From Arthrobacter terrae (GTDB lineage Bacteria; Actinomycetota; Actinomycetes; Actinomycetales; Micrococcaceae): a stretch of 64,000 nucleotides of DNA. Location: assembly GCF_015708085.1 (NCBI RefSeq), contig NZ_JADNYM010000024.1:17152-81151 (forward strand). Direction: 5' to 3'. Positions 26,280 to 35,088 of the stretch are shown here, in pieces (the stretch's first letter is position 1; every line of letters starts with the position of its first letter). A model generated the notes under the pieces. It did not search any database and was not told the DNA's origin. It saw only the letters and a program-made list of their open reading frames with translations. A program made the position numbers and the translations under genes.

Positions 26280-27146
26280 CTGCTTCCGCACCATCCCCTG
26301 GCGCTGGAAGGACTGGATGCCCAACTGGTCAACGTAGTCCGCAGCGCCAAGGGCCAGGGCGCCGTTCCGACGATGCCGCAGGGCGGCGGCTGGCTGATGG
26401 TCGAGGTCGGAGGGGCAACCTCGGAGGAGGCCATGGCGGCCGCAGAGAAGGTGGTCCTTGTTGCAGGCCCCGTGGACGCGATGGTGCTGCCGGCCGGCCC
26501 GGAGGCCAAGCGCCTATGGCAGATCCGTGCGGACGGCGCGGGCCTTGCCGGACGCCCCGCCTCCGGGGGCCAGGCCTGGCCGGGCTGGGAGGACTCCGCC
26601 GTTCCGCCCGAAAACCTCGGCGCCTACCTGCCGGACCTCGAGGCCCTGATGCAGGGCGAAGGCCTGTCCGGCTTGGCCTATGGTCATTTCGGTAACGGCT
26701 GCGTCCACGTCCGGATCGATTTCCCGCTGGAAGAGAATGCCGCCGTAATGCGGCGTTTCCTCGAATTCCTGACTTCCATCGGTTGGGAAGCGCCCAGCAG
26801 CGATGAACGTCTCCTGGCTCAGCCGCACTGCCATCAGTATGCCGTCATTGGTTACGACAAGGACCTGGCACTGCTCGACGCCATGGGCTGCGATGTGGAG
26901 GTATCCAGCGGATGCTGCGGTCTCGCGGGCAACTTCGGTATGGAAAAGGGCCATTACGAGGTGTCCGTCACGATCGCCGAACAAGGGATCCTCGCCAAGG
27001 CCAGAACGGATCCCGACCGCGCTATCCTTGCGGACGGGTTCTCCTGCCGCACCCAGGTCTCCGACCTTGCCGGCCGAGGTTCCCGCCATTTGGTGGAAGT
27101 CATCGCAGATGCCCTCGACCGTGACCCTGCGCATGAAGATGCCTAA
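26280..27146 (+). pseudogene. Remnant of a large FAD/Fe-S D-lactate dehydrogenase-type oxidase, truncated and internally deleted
   Basis: The frame opens after a stop at 26277-26279 without a good start codon and enters mid-domain: LEGLDAQLVNVVR, then the FAD-oxidase middle with LAYGHFGNGCVHVRIDFPL. Near residue 175 it jumps (SDERLLAQPHCHQYAVIG) into the C-terminal cysteine-rich part of the same kind of enzyme, with SGCCGLAGNFGMEKGHYEVS and ADGFSCRTQ. The full-length family is roughly 950 aa with two 4Fe-4S motifs in between. Here the N-terminal FAD domain and the central Fe-S block are missing while the frame is kept. I read it as a deletion product that is not functional. It follows the GntR gene by 41 bp. 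Confidence 0.7.
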
Positions 27147-27188
27147 GCGGACGGGTTTCTCCTGCACCAGCATGAAGTAGCTGAAGGC

Positions 27189-27503
27189 TCAGCCGGCGGC
27201 TTCCTCGGCTTCCTCACCGTGCGAAACGATGCCGCCGTCTTTGAACAAGATGCCCTGAGCGATCGCGCGCCACTTAGGTTTCGCCCGAAGGAGAAATTCC
27301 AACTCCATGCTGAAGTGCTTGTATTCCTCCCCCAGCGAATCCACCATAATTTCACGCGCAACCGGATCCTCTTCGACCGCAATGCGTTGCTCGTACCAGC
27401 CAATCGCCTCCGACTCCTCGGACAGGCTCGCGCACATCCGCGCAAACGTCCGCACCTGAGCAGAAAGCTCCTGCGGCGGTTCGTGATACTGATTAGTCGG
27501 CAT
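27189..27503 (-). CDS. Encapsulated ferritin-like (EncFtn) protein
   Basis: 104 aa from the ATG at 27503; the frame is open upstream but the N-terminus YHEPPQEL fits the family start. The two-helix pattern of EncFtn is clear: SEESEAIGWYEQRI carries Glu29 and Glu32, and SLGEEYKHFSMELEFLLR carries Glu60 and His63, matching the E..E/E..H iron ligands of EncFtn subunits, which pair two half-ferritins into a diiron site. The C-terminus HGEEAEEAAG is short and acidic and lacks a typical encapsulin-loading motif. No encapsulin shell gene is near. It probably oxidises ferrous iron. The gene converges with the oxidase remnant. Confidence 0.7.
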   Translation of the reverse strand: MPTNQYHEPPQELSAQVRTFARMCASLSEESEAIGWYEQRIAVEEDPVAREIMVDSLGEEYKHFSMELEFLLRAKPKWRAIAQGILFKDGGIVSHGEEAEEAAG

Positions 27504-27572
27504 GATGGCTCCTAGTCGCCTCGGAAATGGCCGAACATGTCGCAGGCTACGCTCCCTGCCGCGGACGGTCAA

Positions 27573-27796
27573 TCCAAACTGCCGTCTGCGGTCAATTACA
27601 CTGCGCAGCTGACATAAGGTGTCTGGACCGCGTCCGCACGGTCAGACGAACCCCATCCCCGTGTTCACTTATCGGCCTTCCATCAACGACCAGCGCCTGA
27701 AGAACCGCCAACACTTTTTCGCTCGCCACTAACGTTTCAGCTATCGCGCATAAGCAGACTATGCCGGGCAGAGGAGCGTCCGTTCAGCCTGTGCGG
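27573..27796. other. Gene-free intergenic stretch
   Basis: These 224 bp upstream of the ferritin-like gene and downstream of the DUF421 gene hold no credible gene. They presumably carry the promoter of the ferritin-like gene. I see no strong palindrome or iron-box-like dyad. Confidence 0.4.
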
Positions 27797-28339
27797 TCAT
27801 TTCTGACGGTCGGCCCGGGAACCGGCCGATCCGTCCAGGGCCATGCGGATTAAGGGGACGCTGCCGGTTTCGTCTCGCCGGACAATAGTGAGTGCACCCT
27901 TGCTTTCATACAACAGGTACTGAAGCTCTGCCAGATCGAAGACACCGTGTTCGCGCAGCTTGGCGAACACATCCTCATCGGCGAGGCCACAGCGCCTTAG
28001 CTGGCCGCGCTGCAAAACCCCATCGTGGACCAGGACGCGGACCCGATGGTCGAACAGAGTGCGTAGGCGGGGGTGGAAGCGCAGCAGACTAACCAGCCGG
28101 TGCACGGCGATCAAAGTAAGAAGTGCGACAGCGCCGGTGATGAACGACTGAGACGCTGCCACCGCAGTGCGGCCGACGACGGCGCCGATCGCCACCGCGG
28201 TGACGAAATCGATGATGGTCCACTGGGCAACGGTACGCCGTTCTCCTATCCGCAGGCCGAAAGCGGCGACGACGAACATCAGCGCCGCCTTTCCGGCCAC
28301 TAAGCCCAACTGTGACCAGCTGTCCATGATCCATCCCAT
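27797..28339 (-). CDS. DUF421 (YetF-like) membrane protein
   Basis: 180 aa from the ATG at 28339 (GAGGG upstream). Three N-terminal spans (LGLVAGKAALMFVVAAFGLRI, TIIDFVTAVAIGAVVGRT, GAVALLTLIAVHRLVSLL; shown in parts) precede a soluble domain with the family's VHDGVLQRGQLRRCGLADEDV and LAELQYLLYESKGALTI. This is the standard DUF421 arrangement. Its molecular role is not established. It stands alone, 181 bp after the ribose operon's last gene in the same direction. Confidence 0.85.
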   Translation of the reverse strand: MGWIMDSWSQLGLVAGKAALMFVVAAFGLRIGERRTVAQWTIIDFVTAVAIGAVVGRTAVAASQSFITGAVALLTLIAVHRLVSLLRFHPRLRTLFDHRVRVLVHDGVLQRGQLRRCGLADEDVFAKLREHGVFDLAELQYLLYESKGALTIVRRDETGSVPLIRMALDGSAGSRADRQK

Positions 28340-28520
28340 GGTCGACCCTCCATCGCTAGCCCTGCCCGCTGCGCGGAAGTCGCCACGTCCCGGTGTCTGG
28401 CTCGACGTCCGCAACCCGGCAATAGCCACTGACGGTTGACCATTGCCGCGGCACTCAAGACCGTGCGCAATAACCGGTTCTCAGAATATCCCAATGAGGA
28501 CTAGCCGACCCAGTGAATGT

Positions 28521-28904
28521 TTAGAACGGCACGCCGCAATACAGTGCCGCATTGGCGTAAGCTGTAGCTTCGCCGGTGCGGATGAACAGCTTTGCAGACG
28601 CGCTGAGATCCTTCAGGCCGGCGTGGCTGATGTAGCTCACTTGATCAAAGCGGCTGGTCAGCCACGGTTGGGCCGCGGTGGATTTCACTTCCTCGGCGGC
28701 CACGCAACGTTCCACGACGATTTCTGCCAGCAGCGCATCCAACACCTGTTTAAGGCGTGGAATCCCGTGTACCAGGGCCAGATCCACCACCGGCACGCCC
28801 GCGGGAGCAGGCAGGCCACAGTCCGCCACCATGATCAGATCAGTGTGTCCGAGCTTGCTGAGCGCACAATTGAGTTCGGCATTGAGAATTCCGGTTTTCT
28901 TCAT
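28521..28904 (-). CDS. rbsD: D-ribose pyranase
   Basis: 127 aa, the standard RbsD/FucU length. LNAELNCALSKLGHTDLIMVADCGLP holds the catalytic His and Asp of the mutarotase (quoted in parts: LGHTD, ADCGLP), and RTGEATAYANAALYCGVPF is the typical C-terminus. It interconverts pyranose and furanose forms of ribose so that ribokinase can use it. Its ATG overlaps the ribokinase stop (ATGA), which ends the six-gene ribose operon. Confidence 0.95.
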   Translation of the reverse strand: MKKTGILNAELNCALSKLGHTDLIMVADCGLPAPAGVPVVDLALVHGIPRLKQVLDALLAEIVVERCVAAEEVKSTAAQPWLTSRFDQVSYISHAGLKDLSASAKLFIRTGEATAYANAALYCGVPF

Positions 28905-29842
28905 CCGGCCACCTCTGGAAGCTGATCATCCAGCGTGGGGTAGGACGCCTGGGTTCCCTCGCTTTGCACCGCAAAAGCACCAACCCGGACGGCCAGCCGT
29001 ACGGCCTCCGGCAGCGTAGCACCAGCGGCGAGGCGTGCGCTCAGCGCACCGACGAAGGCGTCTCCGGCACCGGAGGTATCCACCGCCGGGACGGCGGGTG
29101 CCGGCACTTCCTCGATGCCGCCGTCGTCCGCGCAGATGGCACCGAGCGCTCCTCGGGTGAGGACAACGGAGGGTATGCCGCATTCACGCAGTCGCGCCAC
29201 CAGCTCCCTATCCGCATTGGACGGCTCCACGCCTGGCCGCAGTGCGGACAGCACCAAGGCCGCCTCGTGCTCATTGACCACCAGCGGATCCGCACGCAGA
29301 ATCACGGCCGGGTCCAGCTCGATCACCGGTGCCAGGTTCAGCACCACGCGCCCGGCGGCAAGCTGCACTGCGGCGGCGATGCCGGCGGCAGCAATCTCGC
29401 CCTGCAGCACCAGCACCGCAGCCGCTGCGATGACATCTGCGGACCGGCCTACCGCTGGCGCGTCCAGCGCCGCATTGGCTCCGGGCACCACCACAATGGT
29501 GTTCTCGCCGTCGTCGGCAACGGTGATCAGCGCCAGACCAGTGGGGCCGGGCACCTGCTGGACCGCAGACAGGTCCACTCCGGCACCGGCCAGCAGGGCC
29601 GTCGCATCCCCGGCCAGGCCGTCGCTTCCCACGGCGCCCACGAGGGCCACCGCCGCACCTAGCCGCGCAGCGGCCACCGCCTGGTTGGCGCCTTTGCCGC
29701 CGGGCAGCAGCACGAGCGACCGCCCGATCAGGGTCTCACCCGGACGGGGATGCCGGTTCACCCGGATCACCTGATCGACATTGATCGAACCGACTACGAC
29801 CACCTGGCTGGGGATCGGGGAAGCTGAAGCCGGGATACTCAC
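28901..29842 (-). CDS. rbsK: Ribokinase
   Basis: 313 aa PfkB-family kinase. GSINVDQVIRVNRHPRPGET opens the protein, GGKGANQAVAAARLGA is PfkB signature 1, and DTSGAGDAFVGAL contains the anion hole and catalytic Asp of signature 2. It phosphorylates D-ribose to ribose 5-phosphate. The GTG start overlaps the rbsB stop (GTGA) and the end overlaps rbsD. Confidence 0.95.
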   Translation of the reverse strand: MSIPASASPIPSQVVVVGSINVDQVIRVNRHPRPGETLIGRSLVLLPGGKGANQAVAAARLGAAVALVGAVGSDGLAGDATALLAGAGVDLSAVQQVPGPTGLALITVADDGENTIVVVPGANAALDAPAVGRSADVIAAAAVLVLQGEIAAAGIAAAVQLAAGRVVLNLAPVIELDPAVILRADPLVVNEHEAALVLSALRPGVEPSNADRELVARLRECGIPSVVLTRGALGAICADDGGIEEVPAPAVPAVDTSGAGDAFVGALSARLAAGATLPEAVRLAVRVGAFAVQSEGTQASYPTLDDQLPEVAG

Positions 29843-30783
29843 TTGACGTAGTCGCCCACATTCGCCTCGGTAACGGAGACAACCTGCACCGGCACGGTCT
29901 TATCGACCTTTTCGCCCTTAATGGCCTTCGCCGCCAATTCAACGGCGAGCTGGCCCAGTTTGGCCGGCTGCTGCGCGATGGTGGCTACCAGCGTGCCCTT
30001 TTGTATGGCGGCCAGCCCGTCAGCGGTGCCGTCAAAGCCAACAACTTTGACGTCCTTACCCGCCTTGGTGCCCAGGGCCTGGATCGCGCCGAGTGCCATT
30101 TCGTCATTTTCAGCAAAAATCCCGGTGACATCGGGCTGGGACTGGAGCAGGTTTGTGGTCACGTCCAACGCCGTGGCGCGGTCGAAGTTCGCCGTCTGCT
30201 TGGCCACCACCTTAATGTTCGGGTAAGCCTTCAGACCGTCGGTGAAGCCCTGCCCGCGGTCCCTGCTCGCGGACGTGCCGGCCACTCCCTGCAGCACCAG
30301 AATGCTCCCTTTTTCACCCATCGACTTGGCCAGCTCATCGGCGGCCTGCTTGCCGCCGGCGACGTTATCGCTGGCCACCAGCGAAGTGAGGTCGGCACCG
30401 TTAACGGTGCGGTCCACCCCAATGACCGGCAGATTGGCCTTGATTAAGGCGTTCACCGGGGACGCTGCGGCATCCGAGTCAACCGGGTTCACAATGACGG
30501 CCTTAGTGCTGCCGGTGGCTGCGGTGGCCAGCTGGTTCGCCTGCGTCGCGGAGTCATTTTGCGCGTCGACTATCTCCAATTGCACGCCAGCATCCTTCGC
30601 CGCGGTCTGGGCACCATCGCGCACTTCAACGAAGAACGGATTATTCAGGGTGGAAAGGGCCATCACGACCTTGGGGGACGCCGCACCGGCCTCTCCCCCG
30701 CCTCGGTTGCAGGCAGTGGTGCCGGTCAGGACGAGCGTGGCGGTCGCAGCGACGGCCGCGACCTGACGGATTGAGATCTTCAT
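29839..30783 (-). CDS. rbsB: Ribose ABC transporter, substrate-binding protein
   Basis: 314 aa with a signal peptide containing a weak lipobox-like TGTTAC (Cys25), then a periplasmic-binding-protein type I fold (ALSTLNNPFFVEVRDGAQTAAKD, IVNPVDSDAA, GVDRTVNG, FAENDEMALGAIQAL). It delivers ribose to the RbsC/RbsA importer outside the membrane. It lies 60 bp after rbsC and overlaps rbsK by 4 bp. Confidence 0.93.
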   Translation of the reverse strand: MKISIRQVAAVAATATLVLTGTTACNRGGGEAGAASPKVVMALSTLNNPFFVEVRDGAQTAAKDAGVQLEIVDAQNDSATQANQLATAATGSTKAVIVNPVDSDAAASPVNALIKANLPVIGVDRTVNGADLTSLVASDNVAGGKQAADELAKSMGEKGSILVLQGVAGTSASRDRGQGFTDGLKAYPNIKVVAKQTANFDRATALDVTTNLLQSQPDVTGIFAENDEMALGAIQALGTKAGKDVKVVGFDGTADGLAAIQKGTLVATIAQQPAKLGQLAVELAAKAIKGEKVDKTVPVQVVSVTEANVGDYVK

Positions 30784-30843
30784 GGTTCTGTCCTTCTGAT
30801 AGGGAATGGTTGACGTATTCAGTGCGGTCCAGTTAAGTGCGGC

Positions 30844-31815
30844 CTAGCTGCTGCGGTTTTTGCGCCGGAGCACGTCGATGCCGACGGCCAAGGCAATCAC
30901 GACGCCGATGACGACCTGCTGCCAGAACGACGTGACGTTGAGCAGATTCAACCCATTGCGGATCACCACCAGCACCAAGGCGCCGACAAACGTTCCGGAG
31001 ATCCGGCCCAATCCGCCGGCAAGTGAGGCCCCGCCAATCACGACGGCCGCAATCGCGTCCAGTTCATAGCCCGTGGCCGCCTGTGGCTGGGCTGAGTCAA
31101 GGCGCCCGGCGAGCAGCAAACCGGCGAGAGCCGCGAAAAGGCCCGCGAGGCCAAAGACGATGACTATGATCCGCTTCACCGGCAGACCGGACAGCCGGGC
31201 CGCCTCCGCGTTGCCGCCCACGGCATACATGGAACGGCCGACGACGGTCCGGTTCAGCAGGAACGATGCCACCAGCGCCGAGACCAGCAGGATCACGATG
31301 GGCATCGGGACAGGTCCGAGGTTTCCGCCCAAAAAGGACACCTCGGGGGAGGTCTTGATTGGCCGGCCGTCGGAAATCACCAAGGTCAAGCCACGGGCGA
31401 TGCTCAGCATGGCCAGCGTTGCAATGAAGGACGGCAGCTTGCCGTAAGCGCTGGCCAGACCGTTGACAACACCAGCCAGCAAACCGGCAGTAAGGCCGCC
31501 GAGCAGGGCAAGCCAGCCGGGCAGGCCTGCGTTAACAAAGAACCAGCCGGAGACCATGGCGGAAAGCGCCGCCACGGATCCGACCGATAAGTCGATGCCG
31601 CCGGCGACGATGACAAAGGTCATTCCGAACGCCAGTACCGCCACGGTGGACACCTGGATACCGATATTGAGCAGGTTCCGGCCGGTGAGGAAATCCGGTG
31701 TCGCAATAAACAAGGCAATGCAGAGCACCACGAGACCCACCAGAGCACCGTTGTTGGCGAGGAATTTCTTGACGTCAAAACTGGTCCGTTTTGCGTCCAA
31801 GGTAGCAGTGGACAT
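30844..31815 (-). CDS. rbsC: Ribose ABC transporter, permease
   Basis: About 323 aa, BPD_transp_2 (RbsC/XylH) family, with eight to ten spans and the conserved TFVIVAGGIDLSVGSVAAL and GLPVKRIIVIVFGLAG cytoplasmic loop. I choose the ATG at 31815 (AAGGA upstream); an in-frame ATG at 31848 would overlap the end of rbsA by 14 bp and is also possible. The next gene is rbsB. Confidence 0.93.
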   Translation of the reverse strand: MSTATLDAKRTSFDVKKFLANNGALVGLVVLCIALFIATPDFLTGRNLLNIGIQVSTVAVLAFGMTFVIVAGGIDLSVGSVAALSAMVSGWFFVNAGLPGWLALLGGLTAGLLAGVVNGLASAYGKLPSFIATLAMLSIARGLTLVISDGRPIKTSPEVSFLGGNLGPVPMPIVILLVSALVASFLLNRTVVGRSMYAVGGNAEAARLSGLPVKRIIVIVFGLAGLFAALAGLLLAGRLDSAQPQAATGYELDAIAAVVIGGASLAGGLGRISGTFVGALVLVVIRNGLNLLNVTSFWQQVVIGVVIALAVGIDVLRRKNRSS

Positions 31816-31834
31816 GCGGGGAGTTCCTTCTCTC

Positions 31835-33340
31835 TCAGTGCTCTTCATTGACGTCGCGCGCGGCGAGTGTCATGACTTTGTCTTCAGTGGCCTCGGCAGC
31901 CGTGAACTCCCCGGCCAGCCGGCCGTCCCGCAGCACCAGAATCCGGTCACTCATCCCCAGGACTTCAGGCAATTCGCTGGAAACCATCACTATCGCTCCG
32001 CCGGCTTCGGTAATCGCATTCATCAGCTCGTAGATTTCCACCTTGGCCCCAACATCAACTCCGCGGGTTGGCTCGTCCAGCAACAGCACCGTGGATGCTG
32101 CGATGATCCAGCGTCCAAAAACGGCCTTCTGCTGATTTCCGCCGGAGAGCGACCGGACGGGTTGGTCGATGCTGTGCATCCGGATCCGCAGGGTCTTGGC
32201 CACCGCCTCAGCCCGGCTGCGCTGTCCGGAAAAGTCGGCCAGGCCCATTCGTGCGCTGGAGGCCAGAGTCGCGTATCCCAGGTTCTCGTTCACCGATGCG
32301 TCCAGAACCAGTCCCTGACCCTTGCGGTCCTCTGGGACGTGGCCCAGACCGGCCCGGATGGCAGCCTGCACACTGCCCTTGGGCAGAGCTTTTCCGCGGA
32401 TCTTCACCGTCCCGGTGTCATACCGGTCCGCCCCTGCAACGGCACGGATCAGTTCGGTGCGGCCGGCACCAACCAGCCCGGAGATACCCAGAATCTCCCC
32501 GGCCCGAACCGTGAAACTGATGTCCTCGAACTTACCCTTCGAGGTCAGGTGCTCAACAGCCAGGATCCCGGCGGATCCTTCGGATTCCGCTATCCGGCGC
32601 GGAAATTGGTCTTCGATACTCCGACCTACCATTAGCCGGACCAGCTCGTCCTCGCTGGTGGACGCGGGAACCTCGGCAACAAATTCGCCGTCGCGCAACA
32701 CCGTGACGCTGTCGCCGATCTCCGCAATCTCATCCAGGTGATGGCTGATGAACAGCATTCCTACACCCTGTTGGCGCAGGTCCGCCACCACCTTGAACAG
32801 GCTTTCCGTTTCATGCCGGGTCAGTGCTGCCGTGGGCTCATCGAGGATGAGGATGCGCGCATTGATGCTCAGCGCCTTGGCAATTTCCACCAGCTGCTGA
32901 CGGGCAATTCCCAGCTCCCCCACCGGGGTTTCGACGTCAACGTCGAGCCCGATCAGGTCCAGCGCCGCGCGGGCCTGCTGCCGCAGTGCCTTCCGGTCCA
33001 CCATGCCGAACCTTGTCGGCGTCCTGCCCAACATGACGTTTTCCGCAACGCTCATGGAGTTCACCAGGTTCAGTTCCTGATGGATGGTGGCGATGCCGTG
33101 CTCTTCAGCGGCGCGGGTGGTAGGCAGGCTCACCGTCTTGCCATCGATGAGAATCTCGCCGCCGTCCGGCTGGTAGACCCCGGCCATCATCTTGATCAGG
33201 GTGGATTTCCCGGCGCCGTTCTCGCCCAGCAGTACCTGGACAGCACCGGCGTAGACATTGACGCTTACCTCCTTGATCACGTTCACCGGACCAAAGGATT
33301 TGCTCACCTGCTTCAGCGTAAGAACGGGATGCTCGCTCAT
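31835..33340 (-). CDS. rbsA: Ribose ABC transporter, ATP-binding protein (tandem ABC domains)
   Basis: 501 aa with two nucleotide-binding domains. The first has GENGAGKST, a degenerate-looking signature LGIARQQ and LILDEPTAALT; the second has GLVGAGRTEL in place of a full Walker A, LSGGNQQKAV and VLLLDEPTRGVDVG. This asymmetry is normal for RbsA/MglA proteins. The start is one base after the stop of the LacI-type gene, so regulator and transporter share a transcript. Confidence 0.95.
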   Translation of the reverse strand: MSEHPVLTLKQVSKSFGPVNVIKEVSVNVYAGAVQVLLGENGAGKSTLIKMMAGVYQPDGGEILIDGKTVSLPTTRAAEEHGIATIHQELNLVNSMSVAENVMLGRTPTRFGMVDRKALRQQARAALDLIGLDVDVETPVGELGIARQQLVEIAKALSINARILILDEPTAALTRHETESLFKVVADLRQQGVGMLFISHHLDEIAEIGDSVTVLRDGEFVAEVPASTSEDELVRLMVGRSIEDQFPRRIAESEGSAGILAVEHLTSKGKFEDISFTVRAGEILGISGLVGAGRTELIRAVAGADRYDTGTVKIRGKALPKGSVQAAIRAGLGHVPEDRKGQGLVLDASVNENLGYATLASSARMGLADFSGQRSRAEAVAKTLRIRMHSIDQPVRSLSGGNQQKAVFGRWIIAASTVLLLDEPTRGVDVGAKVEIYELMNAITEAGGAIVMVSSELPEVLGMSDRILVLRDGRLAGEFTAAEATEDKVMTLAARDVNEEH

Positions 33341-33341
33341 G

Positions 33342-34376
33342 TCAGTTCTTCCTTAGGCCGGAAACAGATCCCGGGTGGTTGGGCGTGCTGGAGGAGGCAC
33401 GAACGATGAGTTCGCTGGGCAGCACAATCGACTCGGGCGTGCCGCCGTCGATCACCTGCAGCAACAGGTCCACAGCAGCCCGTCCCATGTCCTCCACACT
33501 GTGCGAGATGACGCTTAGAGCGGGCTGGAGCAGGGCAAACCATTCGATGTCGTCGAAGGCCACCAGCGCGATGTCCGTTCCGATGCGGGATCCCATCCGG
33601 TGCAGCATGGCCACCGCACCCGCAGCCATGGGACTGTCCGCGGCCAGGATCGCCGTCGGCGGCTGATCCAGATTCAACAGCACGCGCACACCCGCCGAAC
33701 CGCTGGCCGCCTGGAAGTCGCCAAAGTACACCAGCGCGGGATCCTTCGGAAGCCTATTATCCGCGATCGCCTGGTTGTAGGCGGTGAACCGATCGCGGCC
33801 GGTCGAAATGCTCTGCGGGCCCGCGATGTAGCCGATCCGGGTGTGACCTTGGCCGGCTAAGTGTGCCACCGCCTGCCGGATCCCATGCACACTGTCCGTG
33901 GTGACGCTGGGCAGATCGATGCCATCCACGGTCCGGTCCACGAATACGGTGGGGATCCCCCGCCGCAGCAAAGAACGGATCACACCGTTGCCATCCCCTT
34001 GGGGCGCGAGGATAATGCCATCGACGCGCTGGGAAATCAGGGTGTTCAGGTAACGATCCTGCTGGTCTTCACGCTCATTCGCATTTCCAAGCAGGATCGC
34101 GTACCCGTGCTCCAGCGCGGCCTGCTCCACGGCGTGGGCCAGGTCCGCAAAGAATTGGTTCCGGACGTCGGAGACCAACAGCCCGATAGTGCGGGTGCGG
34201 GTAGAGCGCAACGAGCGCGCCTGGGCGTTGGGATGGAAGTCCAGCCGTTCGACGGCGGCGGCGACGCGTTCGCGGGATGCGGCGGAAGTGGCCGGGTTTC
34301 CGGAAAGAACGCGGGATGCGGTGCCGACAGAGACCCCTGCGGCTGCTGCAACGTCCTTGATGGTTACCGTATTCAC
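33342..34376 (-). CDS. rbsR: LacI family transcriptional regulator of the ribose operon
   Basis: 344 aa from the GTG at 34376. The helix-turn-helix plus hinge is VTIKDVAAAAGVSVGTASRVLSG (in parts), followed by the ribose-binding-like effector domain (LLVSDVRNQFFADLAHAVEQ, IGYIAGPQSISTGRDR). The open frame runs upstream across its own operator, so the GTG with AGGAA nine bases away is the sensible start. It is the first gene of the operon rbsR-A-C-B-K-D and probably represses its own promoter until ribose binds. The symbol is given by context. Confidence 0.88.
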   Translation of the reverse strand: MNTVTIKDVAAAAGVSVGTASRVLSGNPATSAASRERVAAAVERLDFHPNAQARSLRSTRTRTIGLLVSDVRNQFFADLAHAVEQAALEHGYAILLGNANEREDQQDRYLNTLISQRVDGIILAPQGDGNGVIRSLLRRGIPTVFVDRTVDGIDLPSVTTDSVHGIRQAVAHLAGQGHTRIGYIAGPQSISTGRDRFTAYNQAIADNRLPKDPALVYFGDFQAASGSAGVRVLLNLDQPPTAILAADSPMAAGAVAMLHRMGSRIGTDIALVAFDDIEWFALLQPALSVISHSVEDMGRAAVDLLLQVIDGGTPESIVLPSELIVRASSSTPNHPGSVSGLRKN

Positions 34377-34415
34377 CCTTCTCACTTCCTCGTGATCCGT
34401 GCTGCAATTTTTCTT

Positions 34416-34443
34416 TGGAATCGTTTCCATGGAATCGTTTCCA
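34416..34443. promoter_or_regulatory. Two adjacent LacI-type operators at the ribose promoter
   Basis: The 14-bp near-palindrome TGGAATCGTTTCCA occurs twice without a gap (34416-34429 and 34430-34443), 40-70 bp upstream of the regulator's start. The central CG and TGGAA/TTCCA arms match LacI-family operators. Two sites end to end suggest two dimers bound side by side or a choice of registers. Confidence 0.75.
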
Positions 34444-34823
34444 CGATATGAGGCACCGCTTGGAAATGTCAAGTAAATTTCTGGTCGGTGGTGTACTTCA
34501 GGCGCCTAAGCAGCAGCTGTGCAGGTTAGGCAACAGCTTTGCGGTGGGGCAACTCTGCTTCGGCCGGCCAGCGGCGATCGCCAGGGTTGCCGGAAAAGAC
34601 CCTCAGCTCAGCTGTCAATCAACTGTTGCCGGACCGGGATTCTTCGCTAGCCGCCAAGCGTGTGTCTTTGATGAGTTTGCGCGACCTCTAGCTTTTGTAG
34701 TTAGGGGTCATTATCGTTGCACTAAGTGCACGATCGCCATCAGCGCTCGGTATGCCCGGCTGGCGCTCACCCCACTTCTGCGGTGCATTCTGCACCCGCA
34801 GTAATCAACGAGGAGGCACGTCA
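34444..34823. other. Gene-free 380-bp region between the ribose operon and the FHA pair
   Basis: No credible gene is seen on either strand. It is less GC-rich than the flanking genes. It must contain the ribose promoter at its left end and the promoter of the small gene at 34824 at its right end. Confidence 0.4.
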
Positions 34824-35078
34824 ATGACTGAGAGCCAACCTACTGCCGAAGATTTCCGTACGGTCCCTGTGAGTGACTGGTCTGACCTTGGCCAGCAGCT
34901 TTGGTCCTACCTGACCGGTCGCGGGGCCGTGGTCAACTACAGCTTCATGGACATGACCGTTGAGGTTCCCCGCGACATCGGGCCGGATGCCCCGCGCGCT
35001 ACCTGGAAATTCAACGGAACACTGCGCGTGACCACCAGTGATGACGATAGCGCCGCTACTGCACAGTCCAAGCCTTAG
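34824..35078 (+). CDS. Hypothetical 84-aa protein paired with an FHA protein
   Basis: The ATG at 34824 has AGGAGG well placed upstream. The product starts MTESQPTAEDF, has a predicted helix around SDLGQQLWSYLTGRG and then beta-strand sequence (VVNYSFMDMTVEVPRD, ATWKFNGTLRVTT), ending in a polar Asp/Ser tail. There is no signal peptide or membrane span. It is 10 bp from an FHA-domain gene in the same direction, whose N-terminal region is also beta-rich, so the two products may interact. I do not recognise the family. Confidence 0.6.
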   Translation: MTESQPTAEDFRTVPVSDWSDLGQQLWSYLTGRGAVVNYSFMDMTVEVPRDIGPDAPRATWKFNGTLRVTTSDDDSAATAQSKP

Positions 35079-35088
35079 GACAGCGACC

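Noticed and set aside
34416..34443. Recombination site
   Set aside because: The double 14-bp dyad lies directly before a LacI-type gene and fits operators better.
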